Origin: an uncultured Oscillospiraceae bacterium
Lineage (GTDB): Bacteria > Bacillota > Clostridia > Oscillospirales > Acutalibacteraceae
Reading direction: 5' to 3'
NCBI GenBank assembly: GCA_949295415.1
Contig: CASFLA010000067.1
Coordinates: 1-34,416 of the forward strand
Length of the DNA: 34,416 bases
Shown: one piece after another, positions 24,586 through 32,548 of the stretch
Layout of the letters: each line of letters starts with the position of its first letter
Position numbering within the stretch: position 1 is the first letter of the stretch
Made by a program: the position numbers and the translations under genes
The notes under the pieces: model-generated
What the model saw: the letters and a program-made list of their open reading frames with translations, nothing else
Database searches by the model: none
Told to the model about the DNA's origin: nothing

Positions 24586-25755
24586 ATGAACGAGTTTGAA
24601 AACAAGAATCTGAATGAAGAATCAAAGCCCGAAAGCTCATCAGAGAAAATAATTTATGTTCCTGATAAGGAAGTTTTAAACATAGGCAAAAAGATAAATA
24701 AAGAAAAGAAAAAGGCCGAAAAAGTTAAGGTAGAAAAGTCCAAAAAGGAAAAGTCTGCTAATGACCCAAACAAGAAATTTTCCTTTAAAGAGCTTTTTGG
24801 TAAAATAGTTTTCTTTATTAAAAAAATTATTCCCAAGAAAACAGATGATAAGAAAACTTTGATAATCAAAATCGTTGCTATTGTTGCGGCAGTTGCTATT
24901 GTAGCTTCTGCGGTTTATCTCATTTTCTATTTTACAAATTTAATGGCTCAGGATGCCGCTATTGACGATATCAGAAATATCTATGAGCTCAATCGCGATG
25001 ATTACACCTATAACGAAGAAGGTCAGTTCTCAAAGTTTGATGTTTTAAAGGGTCAAAACAGTGATATTGTTGGTTGGATTAACATTCCCGGAACTCAGCT
25101 TGATAACCCCGTTTATCAGACTGTTGATAACGATTATTACATAACCCACGATATGAACCACGAAATCAACAGCTACGGTTCTCTCTTCCTTGATTACCGC
25201 TGCAAGATTGACCCCAAAGCGCTTACTCAGAACCAGATAATTTATGGCCACAATATGCGTTATGGCGCTATGTTTGGCGAGCTTGATAAATACCGAGACG
25301 GCTTAAAGGGCAACCTACAATACTATGCCGCCAACCCGATTATCACTTTTGACTCGCTTTATGAATCAAGAAAATACAAAATTTTCGCCATTATGATTGT
25401 TGATACAACAACCGATAACACCTTCGGCTATGATTTTAGCGCATACCGCTCTAATTTCACTACTCAGTCAGATTTTGTTTTCTGGGCTGAATGTTGCAAG
25501 CAGCGCAGCTTGATTGACACCTATGTTGATGTTAAGCCATATGACGAGGTTATAACCCTTTCAACCTGCTGCTATGACTATACCGATGCCCGTCTTGTTC
25601 TTGTTGCCCGTCTTGTCCGCGAGGGCGAGGATCCCGAGGTTGAAGTTGAAAGAGCAGAATTAAATTCCGATGTTATTTTTTCAAATAAGTTGTATAAGCG
25701 TAAAGGCTGGTCGGTTCCGAAGGTTGAACCTCCCGTTGTAAGCGTTTACGATTAA
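24586..25755 (+). CDS. Class B sortase with long basic cytosolic N-terminus
   Basis: Membrane-anchored cysteine transpeptidase that attaches secreted proteins to the wall. Of 389 residues, 1-91 are hydrophilic and Lys-rich (30-90), one helix spans about 92-117, and the sortase domain follows. The catalytic triad is visible: His222 in IYGHNMRYGAMF, Cys328 in TLSTC, Arg336 in DARLVLVARL. VGWINIPGTQLDNPV (from 162) is typical of class B. The start is 2 nt after the cinA stop with AAAGGAG inside cinA. I found no protein in the window with an LPxTG- or NPQTN-type sorting signal. The downstream mosaic protein carries a related but inactive-looking sortase domain, so the two may form a pair. Confidence 0.92.
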   Translation: MNEFENKNLNEESKPESSSEKIIYVPDKEVLNIGKKINKEKKKAEKVKVEKSKKEKSANDPNKKFSFKELFGKIVFFIKKIIPKKTDDKKTLIIKIVAIVAAVAIVASAVYLIFYFTNLMAQDAAIDDIRNIYELNRDDYTYNEEGQFSKFDVLKGQNSDIVGWINIPGTQLDNPVYQTVDNDYYITHDMNHEINSYGSLFLDYRCKIDPKALTQNQIIYGHNMRYGAMFGELDKYRDGLKGNLQYYAANPIITFDSLYESRKYKIFAIMIVDTTTDNTFGYDFSAYRSNFTTQSDFVFWAECCKQRSLIDTYVDVKPYDEVITLSTCCYDYTDARLVLVARLVREGEDPEVEVERAELNSDVIFSNKLYKRKGWSVPKVEPPVVSVYD

Positions 25756-25784
25756 TTCTGTTTAATCATTTTAAAGAAAGGAAG

Positions 25785-25870
25785 TCGAATTCGATGGCAA
25801 ATGATGTAAAGATTGAAATTTTATATTATAAAACCAATTGTGATATTTCCCTCGAATTCGGCATTCGAGG
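25785..25870 (+). repeat. Repeated TCGAATTCG near the start of the mosaic gene, one copy in a hairpin
   Basis: TCGAATTCG occurs at 25785-25793, between the ribosome binding site and ATG, and again at 25852-25860. The second copy forms part of an 8-bp hairpin, CCTCGAAT (25850-25857) with ATTCGAGG (25863-25870), loop TCGGC. Because the 9-mer is nearly self-complementary, the two copies could pair in mRNA and affect initiation. Confidence 0.5.
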
Positions 25871-28652
25871 CAACTATCCGATAAGACTGCTTTCCTCCAT
25901 TTGCGATAGTTCAACAAGCTTTTTGCATAACTTTAAGCGCGCATTACAAAGAAGTGAGATAATAATTACCGTTGGCGGATATGACGGTGGAACCTATCTG
26001 CCGGTTCTAATTGCCAAAGCGGTTGGTGCAAGCTGTGTTTCGCCTAATTATAAATCACTCAACATTATCGCAGATAAAGATTACCCTATCCCTGAAGCTT
26101 CAATAGCATTAGCCCCTAAAAGCCGCAATTTTGCAGGTTTTATATTGGAAAGCGGTCCACAGTCGATTATCAGTCTTAACAACGATAAAAAAATAAGAAT
26201 TGAAACAGTTAATGAATTAGTTTCAAAATACATAACCGAATATAATAACTATTTTAAAATCCAAAAGAAATCTCCTGCTTTCAAACCTGTAAACAACCAA
26301 GAGATTTCCAATGAAACTGTTTTAAACATAAAAGAAATTGCCGCAGAAACTGCAGCAGCCTTTAATACTAATGAAATTCCTACCGAATTTGAGGATATTT
26401 CATCTATAATCGAGCCAAAAAGTGAGGTTTTAGAAAGCATTACCCCACCCGATACAACCACTGAGATTACCGAAGCAACAATAGAAACACTAGTTGAGGA
26501 AACACCTCAAGAAGCTGTTATAACAGAAACCGTTGAAAATCCATTAGTCACTGAAGTATCTCAAGAACTAATCGAGGAATTGCCCGAAGAACCAACCGAT
26601 GAATTAACCGAATCGGTCAATCTTTTTACTGTTAACGAGTCCTTCGATAATGACGATGAAATCGAGAAAATAGCTCAGAAATATAAGCGGCCTCTAACAG
26701 ATACCGATATAAATATTTTTGATATTCTAGAAGCAAAAAATAACAAGCAATTAAAAACAAGGCCTCAGTCGCGTTATATACGCGTATTATGCATTATTCT
26801 TTCGGTCGCGGTTATTTTAAGCGTTGTATTTGGTTACTTTACTTTATACAAAGAAAAAGAACCTGTTCAATTAGGCTTCTATGAGGCTTGCACGGAAATT
26901 TATAATCAGCATCGTTTAGATAATCCTTCGATATTATTTTCAAAGCTCAGAGTGCTTAACCCAAATATTAAGTTTTGGCTTAATTCCGATAATAACAGTA
27001 TAAATCTGCCCGTTATTGAGGCTGGTGGTGATTTAGAAGCAGCTATAAATACTGCACCAAGCAATAGCTATTCTGATAATAACTCGGTTGTTCTAGAGGA
27101 TTCTGAGGATGAAAATCTTATTATTTATGGTTCGGCTAATGATAATGCGGCATTCTCTCCTCTCTTACAATTCTTTAATGCTGATAAAGCATTAAATACC
27201 TCTTATTTTGTTTTGAAAAGTCAGGACAAAAGTTATATATGGAATGTTTTTTCAGCGTTTACAAGGACGCTCGCAGGCGATTTCGACTACTTGAATATTG
27301 GCGAAAGCTATACTGAATATTTAAACAAGCTTTCTTCCCTCTCACTGATTAACAACTATACAACGCCCGACCATAGAAATCCCATTTTAATGCTTATCGG
27401 CATTAAGGATAGCGAGCAGTATATAGTTGTTGCAACGCTTGATAATTCATTTTCTAATAACGATAACGATATTTCAAGCACACCCGACACCGATATAATT
27501 TTAGGCGAGAATGACTCGAATGTTAGCTTTGTTGATAAAACTGACGAAGCCGAAAATGAACCCGAAAATGAAGTTCAAAATCCGGGAAATACAAACATTG
27601 TTATTCCCACCGTTTCTTCTAAACCCTCGTCAACAACCGATCATTCGTCAAAAGCTCCGACAACTTCTAAAACAAGCTCGGTTGCTAATACTTCTTCTAA
27701 AATCAGCACAACTGTCAGTTCAACCGCTTCCTCAACAGTTTCAAAAGCAGAATCAACAGTAGCTTCGTCGGCCGTTTCATCGGCAGTTTCATCTACACCT
27801 CCAAAGCCTACTGTCGATCCTGTTCTTACTTGGGATTTAAACTTAACTGTCACAAACGGCGATAAAACAATTACCGGAACTGCATCAGAAATTGTTGCTA
27901 TGACTATAGAAGCCGAAATGGGTTCACATTATCCTATAGAGGCTTTAAAGGCACAGGCAGTAACTGCATATAACTGGTTAATATGCAACGGTGCAAACAC
28001 CGGTAAAAACCCCTCAATACCTATGAAGACTGCAAAGGCAAGAGCAATTGAGGCAGTTGCCGCGGTTAAAGGTAATCTTGTTATACACGACAGTAAAATC
28101 GCCGCAACCAACTATCATGCTTGCTCTGCAGGCAAAACTGCAAGTAACCAGCATATATGGCAGTATAACAACTGGCAAAACACCGAGCCTATTCCCTATC
28201 TGCAAAGCGTTGATTGCTCGGTAGATGAGTCGGTATCAGGTTTTATGACAACTACAACCTATACTTCAGAAACAGTTAAAGACCTTATTAAAAATAAGTT
28301 AGGTATTGATGTTAGCAATATGCCGAAATCCGAATGGATAGTTCCGAGAATTTATGACAGTAATAATCTTTACTGCGTTCGCGTAATGATAGGCGGAACC
28401 GATTTTCAGGGCCAGCATTTAAGAACCAAGCTTTTCGGTTACTATTCAAGCTCAAATAAACAAGGTCTTCGCTCATCAGCATACACCGTTACCTACAACG
28501 AAAGCGACGATACGTTTACCATCGTCTGCAAGGGTTGGGGGCATGGCGTTGGTCTTAGTCAATACGGCGCAAGAAGCTATGCGAATAACGGTTGGGATTA
28601 TGAGAAAATATTATTGCATTTCTTCCCAGGAACTACTATTATTAAGAATTAA
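25794..28652 (+). CDS. Mosaic membrane protein: degenerate MoCF domain, helix, pseudo-sortase B, SpoIID/LytB domain
   Basis: 952 residues, start supported by AAAGGAAG. Residues 1-155 align by eye with the MoCF domain of CinA: SEIIITVGGYDGG with SDIVLITGGLGPT, and FAGFILESGPQSIISLNND with the APGCAM...LLMPG stretch; the GTELL start is missing. A Glu/Thr-rich linker (about 160-320) follows, then one helix (328-351). Residues 360-551 align with the upstream sortase: FSKLRVLNPN, FWLNSDNNSINLPVIE, LIIYGS. Here His is Ser447, Gly536 lies where Cys is expected, and the Arg is gone. A Ser/Thr/Pro linker (about 601-676) leads to a SpoIID/LytB domain (680-952) with the conserved Glu708 in IEAEMGSHYPIEALKAQAV, NYHACSAGKT with His775 and Cys777, and GWGHGVGLSQYGA. 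Expected topology is N-terminus inside, sortase-like and SpoIID parts outside. SpoIID domains cleave denuded glycan; function of the whole is unknown. Confidence 0.85.
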   Translation: MANDVKIEILYYKTNCDISLEFGIRGNYPIRLLSSICDSSTSFLHNFKRALQRSEIIITVGGYDGGTYLPVLIAKAVGASCVSPNYKSLNIIADKDYPIPEASIALAPKSRNFAGFILESGPQSIISLNNDKKIRIETVNELVSKYITEYNNYFKIQKKSPAFKPVNNQEISNETVLNIKEIAAETAAAFNTNEIPTEFEDISSIIEPKSEVLESITPPDTTTEITEATIETLVEETPQEAVITETVENPLVTEVSQELIEELPEEPTDELTESVNLFTVNESFDNDDEIEKIAQKYKRPLTDTDINIFDILEAKNNKQLKTRPQSRYIRVLCIILSVAVILSVVFGYFTLYKEKEPVQLGFYEACTEIYNQHRLDNPSILFSKLRVLNPNIKFWLNSDNNSINLPVIEAGGDLEAAINTAPSNSYSDNNSVVLEDSEDENLIIYGSANDNAAFSPLLQFFNADKALNTSYFVLKSQDKSYIWNVFSAFTRTLAGDFDYLNIGESYTEYLNKLSSLSLINNYTTPDHRNPILMLIGIKDSEQYIVVATLDNSFSNNDNDISSTPDTDIILGENDSNVSFVDKTDEAENEPENEVQNPGNTNIVIPTVSSKPSSTTDHSSKAPTTSKTSSVANTSSKISTTVSSTASSTVSKAESTVASSAVSSAVSSTPPKPTVDPVLTWDLNLTVTNGDKTITGTASEIVAMTIEAEMGSHYPIEALKAQAVTAYNWLICNGANTGKNPSIPMKTAKARAIEAVAAVKGNLVIHDSKIAATNYHACSAGKTASNQHIWQYNNWQNTEPIPYLQSVDCSVDESVSGFMTTTTYTSETVKDLIKNKLGIDVSNMPKSEWIVPRIYDSNNLYCVRVMIGGTDFQGQHLRTKLFGYYSSSNKQGLRSSAYTVTYNESDDTFTIVCKGWGHGVGLSQYGARSYANNGWDYEKILLHFFPGTTIIKN

Positions 28653-28663
28653 GAGGTAATTTT

Positions 28664-29149
28664 ATGATTGAAGCATTTGTTGAAGCGCTCGGGAATCTTC
28701 CCAAAGAGCTAATAATTTTCATTATTTCTTTAATGCCGATTTTGGAACTGCGCGGTGGCTTAATTGCAGCATCTCTGTTAGGTGTTAAATTGCATATCGC
28801 ATTACCAATTTGCGTTATAGGCAACATGCTTCCCATTCCTTTTATTCTGCTATTCATTAAGCAAATATTCAAGGTTTTGAGAAAATGGCCGCTTTTTAGA
28901 ACCATTATTCCTAAACTAGAGCAAAAAGCCGGCGAAAAAGGAAGCCTTATAAATAAAGGTAGATTTATAGGACTTTATTCCTTTGTTGCTATACCCTTGC
29001 CCGGAACAGGCGCTTGGATGGGCGCACTTGCCGCAACAATGCTTGATATCAGAATGAAGCGCTCATTTCCCATTATTTTTTTAGGAGTTATAACTGCAGG
29101 AATTATAATGTCAATCTTAAGCTATTTTATTCCCGGATTGTTTTTCTAA
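28664..29149 (+). CDS. COG2426-type small membrane protein (putative small multidrug export family)
   Basis: Integral membrane protein of 161 residues with about four helices. Family features are ISLMPILELRGGLIAAS near residue 25, and IPLPGTGAWMGALAA near residue 110, which look like paired re-entrant or helix-breaking segments. The 'multidrug export' name is traditional and weakly supported; substrate is unknown. GAGGT precedes the ATG, 11 nt after the mosaic gene stop. It is the last gene of the plus-strand run and ends before the terminator at 29171-29196. Confidence 0.87.
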   Translation: MIEAFVEALGNLPKELIIFIISLMPILELRGGLIAASLLGVKLHIALPICVIGNMLPIPFILLFIKQIFKVLRKWPLFRTIIPKLEQKAGEKGSLINKGRFIGLYSFVAIPLPGTGAWMGALAATMLDIRMKRSFPIIFLGVITAGIIMSILSYFIPGLFF

Positions 29150-29164
29150 TAATTTTAAGAAGAT

Positions 29165-29196
29165 AAAAAAAAGACCCCGTGCAAGCACGGGGTCTT
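29165..29196. terminator. Bidirectional terminator between the plus-strand run and ftsZ
   Basis: An 11-bp stem, AAGACCCCGTG (29171-29181) with 29186-29196, loop CAAG. Leftward it is followed by eight T, a strong ending for ftsZ; rightward the tail TTAAATTTT is weaker but usable. Confidence 0.92.
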
Positions 29197-29209
29197 AAAT
29201 TTTACTAAA

Positions 29210-30262
29210 TTATTTAAGAACATCGAGAACTGAAATATACTCATCGTCATCAACATTTGCTGAAGAAATGGTGCTGAGAATATCTTCTGCTGCATTATCC
29301 TTCTTGTCATCGCCGAGACCGGTTGCAACAACGGTAATGCGCATTTCATCATCAAGAGTCTCATCAAGCTGAGCACCCCAGATAATAGTTGCGTCGGGAT
29401 GAGCCATATTGGAGATGATGGTAGAAGCCTGCTCAACCTCTTCAAGACCGATATCCATAGAACCGGTAATGCTAATGATAACACCACGAGCATTTTCCAT
29501 AGTGGTCTCGATAAGCGGGCTGGAAACTGCAGCCTGAGCTGCTGCCTCTGCTTTATCACGGCCTGTTGCCTTGCCAACGCCCATATGAGCATAGCCTGCA
29601 TCCTTCATAACTGCGGTAACATCAGCAAAGTCAAGGTTAACCATTGCGGTAACATTGATAAGCTCTGAAATACTCTGAACGCCCTGACGGAGAACATCAT
29701 CAGCGATATCAAATGCATTCTTAAGAGTAATCTTCTCCTGAGAAACAAGTTTAAGTCTCTCATTAGGGATAACGATTAAGCTATCTACATGCTCGCGAAG
29801 AGCTTCGATGCCCTGCTCAGCCTGCTTCATTCTTCTGTTACCTTCAAATGCGAAAGGCTTGGTTACGATACCAACAGTTAAAATGCCAAGCTCTTTAGCA
29901 ATCTGAGCAACAACGGGAGCTGCGCCGGTTCCGGTGCCGCCGCCCATACCTGCAGCGATAAATACCATATCTGCATTGCGAAGCGCTGCTGCGATTTCGT
30001 CTTTAGACTCTTGAGCAGCATTTTCACCCTTATCGGGGCTGGCGCCTGCGCCCTGACCTCTGGTAAGCTTCTCACCAATCTGAATCTTATGATTTGATTT
30101 AGAAAGCAATAAAGCAGCCTTATCAGTGTTGATAGCTAAGAACTCAACACCCTTTACGCCGGAATCAACCATGCGGTTAACAGCGTTACCGCCGCCGCCG
30201 CCAACACCGACTACTTTGATTTGAACAACATCAGCAGTTTCTTTATCAATTTCGAATGCCAT
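29210..30262 (-). CDS. ftsZ: Cell division protein FtsZ
   Basis: Tubulin-like GTPase that forms the division ring. An ATG at 30271 touches the GAGAGG site; the ATG at 30262 is 9 nt from it and gives MAFEID, 350 residues. GTP-binding [14 protein letters not shown] lies near the N-terminus, the tubulin signature [10 protein letters not shown] at about 107-116, and the T7 loop NLDFADV at about 209-215. After the core the linker is very short, and the protein ends [13 protein letters not shown] rather than the usual IPxFLR/K peptide that binds FtsA, SepF or ZapA. It is last in the ftsW-murG-murA-ftsQ-ftsZ cluster, with its own promoter; ftsA is not between ftsQ and ftsZ. Confidence 0.97.
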   Translation of the reverse strand: MAFEIDKETADVVQIKVVGVGGGGGNAVNRMVDSGVKGVEFLAINTDKAALLLSKSNHKIQIGEKLTRGQGAGASPDKGENAAQESKDEIAAALRNADMVFIAAGMGGGTGTGAAPVVAQIAKELGILTVGIVTKPFAFEGNRRMKQAEQGIEALREHVDSLIVIPNERLKLVSQEKITLKNAFDIADDVLRQGVQSISELINVTAMVNLDFADVTAVMKDAGYAHMGVGKATGRDKAEAAAQAAVSSPLIETTMENARGVIISITGSMDIGLEEVEQASTIISNMAHPDATIIWGAQLDETLDDEMRITVVATGLGDDKKDNAAEDILSTISSANVDDDEYISVLDVLK

Positions 30263-30321
30263 TTTTATCATCCTCTCAATCTTTTACATCAGTTGCTATA
30301 TATACATATATTGCCGTGATA

Positions 30322-30350
30322 ATTCTATCATACCAATATATAAAATGCAA
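30322..30350 (-). promoter_or_regulatory. Promoter of ftsZ
   Basis: Reading leftward: TTGCAT (30345-30350), 17-nt spacer, TAGAAT (30322-30327) preceded by TGA (extended -10). It lies in the 124-nt gap after ftsQ and leaves a leader of about 50 nt before ftsZ. Confidence 0.75.
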
Positions 30351-30386
30351 GAATATTTTACTAAATTTATTAAAAATACGCCATAT

Positions 30387-31226
30387 TTAGTTATTTTTTT
30401 CTAAATTTCCATAAAAATGCGCGATATGTTGAGTAATTTCCTCGTAAATGACGCTTGTTTTCTTATTTTCAAGTGTCCAGGATTCTAAATATATTTTTGA
30501 TTCAATATCTTTATTAACGGTAGGGAGCATCGCTTTTAGGTGATTTATCTTGTTTTGTAAATAATTTCTACTGCCAAAACTAACATATATTTTGTCCTCA
30601 AGCAGCGCCGAAACGGCAACTGTGCTTGTAACATCAAAAGCGGTAACCCTTAGCTCAGAATCGTTTGCAAGTTTAATCAATTCAGTTAAAATATTTTGTT
30701 GTTCTCTATCGGTAATTGTCACCGTTTCACCTAAAACAACACTGTTGGCACTTACACCTTTAATAAAAATAAGGTCTTCTCTTCTATTGTCTTCGATTGA
30801 GAGTGCCTTAAATTTTTCATCAACAGTAACTAACTTCCCGTTAGTCTCAATAACTGCAAACTCAACTACAGGAACTATATTGATATTAACTGCATTCGGA
30901 AAAGCTTTAGTAACAACAGCTTCCTTAATATATGGTAAGCCTTTTTCTAATTTATCGGAAATCTTATTATTATTTAACCTCAAAAGGTTATGCCCATCTT
31001 TAATACCGGCGCTATTTATCACAGCTTCCTGACTGTATATACTCTCGCCCGAAACATTGACTCTCTCAACTTCAAAAAACACCGTTAGCGACAAAACTGT
31101 GAGAACCGAAATTACAAACAAAGAAAGTATAACAAAGAACGCCGGTCTTAAAGCCTTTCGGCGCTTCCTTTTAGTATTCTTTTTGGTAGATTTAGGCTTT
31201 GATTGCTTATCGTATTCTACCTTCAT
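30387..31226 (-). CDS. ftsQ: Cell division protein FtsQ/DivIB
   Basis: Bitopic divisome protein that links FtsL/FtsB with the septal synthases. Of 279 residues, a very basic cytosolic tail (1-27) precedes one helix (about 28-50), then a POTRA domain (about 51-120) beginning FEVERVNVSGESIYS and a beta domain with NAVNINIVPVVEFAVIE. GAGGAG precedes the ATG, 18 nt after the murA stop. Sequence conservation in this family is low, but helix position, POTRA start and location between murA and ftsZ make the call secure. Confidence 0.9.
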   Translation of the reverse strand: MKVEYDKQSKPKSTKKNTKRKRRKALRPAFFVILSLFVISVLTVLSLTVFFEVERVNVSGESIYSQEAVINSAGIKDGHNLLRLNNNKISDKLEKGLPYIKEAVVTKAFPNAVNINIVPVVEFAVIETNGKLVTVDEKFKALSIEDNRREDLIFIKGVSANSVVLGETVTITDREQQNILTELIKLANDSELRVTAFDVTSTVAVSALLEDKIYVSFGSRNYLQNKINHLKAMLPTVNKDIESKIYLESWTLENKKTSVIYEEITQHIAHFYGNLEKNN

Positions 31227-31244
31227 TTTAAAACTCCTCGAATT

Positions 31245-32501
31245 TTAATCTATCCTTATTATATCTGCACCAAGCAGATTTAATCCGTCCTCTAATTTAT
31301 AATAACCTCGGTCAATGTAATGAACATTTTTCACTAAGGAAGTCCCCTCAGCCTTCATGGCCGCCATAACAAGCGCCGCGCCACCTCTTAAATCCATTGC
31401 AACAACCTCAGCTGAGTGTAGCTTTTTAACACCGCTTATTATAGCAACTCTTCCAACCGTCTTTATTGATGCACCAAGCCGACGCAGTTCATCAATATAC
31501 TTAAATCGGCTATCAAATATGTTTTCAATAAAAATGCTTGTTCCAAAAAGAACGGTTGCTAATGCTACCGCGAGCGGTCCGGCATCGGTAGGAAAACCGG
31601 GATAAGGCTGGGTTGAAATAGAACCGAAAGCCTCTAATTTACCGCTTGAGCTTATACTAACAGTTGAGTCCGTAGTTTCTATTTCGCAACCTGTATCCTT
31701 AAGAGTGCTTATAATCGGCAATAAATGATTTGGGTTAGCGCCTTTAAGCTGAACCTTACCGGAACAAGCCGCCGTTGCACAAAGATATGTTGCGGCAACT
31801 ATTCTATCAGGCATAACAGTATATTCTGCACCTTTTAATTTTTTAACGCCGATGATTGTTATTCTATCTGTTCCTGCGCCCTCTATTTTAGCGCCGCAAA
31901 GTTTCAAAAAATCGCACAAATCGGCAATTTCGGGCTCACGAGCGGCATTGGTAATAACGGTTGTGCCGTTACCTGTTGCAGTTGCAAGAATTATATTTTC
32001 GGTTGCACCAACACTTGGAAATGAAAGATGTATTTCAGTTCCTACGGCACCGTTTGGCATTCTGCAAATGATTTTTCCACCAATACATTCTATTTCTGAG
32101 CCTAGTCTTTCAAAAGCATCTAAGTGCAGATCAATGGGTCTTGGTCCTAATTCGCAACCACCGGGCAGACTCATTGATGCAGTTCCGCTTTTAGCTGCAA
32201 CTGCGCCCATAAATACAATTGACGAGCGCATTTCCCTCATCAGATACTCGGGTATATCATCACCATAGCACCCTTCGGAATGAACGGTCACGGTATTACC
32301 CGACACTTCACACCTGCAACCCAAATGTTCCAATATTTTTATAGAAATCAAAACATCGGAAAGCATCGGACAATTATGTAGAACACTGACACCCTCCGAA
32401 AGAAATGTTGCGGCAAGTAAGGGTAAAACGCTGTTTTTAGCGCCCGGAAGCCATATGCTTCCTTTTAATTTATTTATATGATTAACCTTAAAGCAGGACA
32501 T
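31245..32501 (-). CDS. murA: UDP-N-acetylglucosamine 1-carboxyvinyltransferase MurA
   Basis: First committed step of peptidoglycan precursor synthesis, and the target of fosfomycin. The ATG at 32501 is chosen over the GTG at 32510 because GAGGTG is spaced 6 nt from the ATG; this gives 418 residues. LPGAKNSVLPLLAA carries the N-terminal catalytic Lys, and LPGGCELGPRPIDLH the active-site Cys116, the fosfomycin-sensitive Cys form. GFPTDAGPLAVALA and the C-terminal RGGAALVMAA are also typical. Its start codon and ribosome binding site lie in a 10-bp hairpin (32498-32527). It stands between murG and ftsQ; a second MurA paralogue, common in Firmicutes, is not in the window. Confidence 0.96.
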   Translation of the reverse strand: MSCFKVNHINKLKGSIWLPGAKNSVLPLLAATFLSEGVSVLHNCPMLSDVLISIKILEHLGCRCEVSGNTVTVHSEGCYGDDIPEYLMREMRSSIVFMGAVAAKSGTASMSLPGGCELGPRPIDLHLDAFERLGSEIECIGGKIICRMPNGAVGTEIHLSFPSVGATENIILATATGNGTTVITNAAREPEIADLCDFLKLCGAKIEGAGTDRITIIGVKKLKGAEYTVMPDRIVAATYLCATAACSGKVQLKGANPNHLLPIISTLKDTGCEIETTDSTVSISSSGKLEAFGSISTQPYPGFPTDAGPLAVALATVLFGTSIFIENIFDSRFKYIDELRRLGASIKTVGRVAIISGVKKLHSAEVVAMDLRGGAALVMAAMKAEGTSLVKNVHYIDRGYYKLEDGLNLLGADIIRID

Positions 32502-32527
32502 AGTATGCACCTCGATACATACTATGT
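32498..32527 (-). promoter_or_regulatory. Hairpin enclosing the murA ribosome binding site and start codon
   Basis: Arms 32498-32507 and 32518-32527 (ACATAGTATG and CATACTATGT) are perfect 10-bp inverted copies with a 10-nt loop. In mRNA the loop holds GAGG(TG), and the 3' arm holds the ATG. Translation could be gated by this fold. As DNA it could also be a protein-binding palindrome. Confidence 0.6.
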
Positions 32528-32548
32528 TAAACTCAAAAAAATGCTAAT

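Noticed and set aside
27595..27820. Ser/Thr-rich low-complexity stretch considered as a tandem repeat or a frameshifted region
   Set aside because: Codons vary and the frame stays open with homologous domains on both sides; it reads as a flexible wall-spanning linker.
29155..29601. 148-residue open frame on the minus strand overlapping ftsZ in another frame
   Set aside because: Composition is typical of an out-of-frame reading, there is no start signal, and ftsZ in the right frame accounts for the sequence fully.
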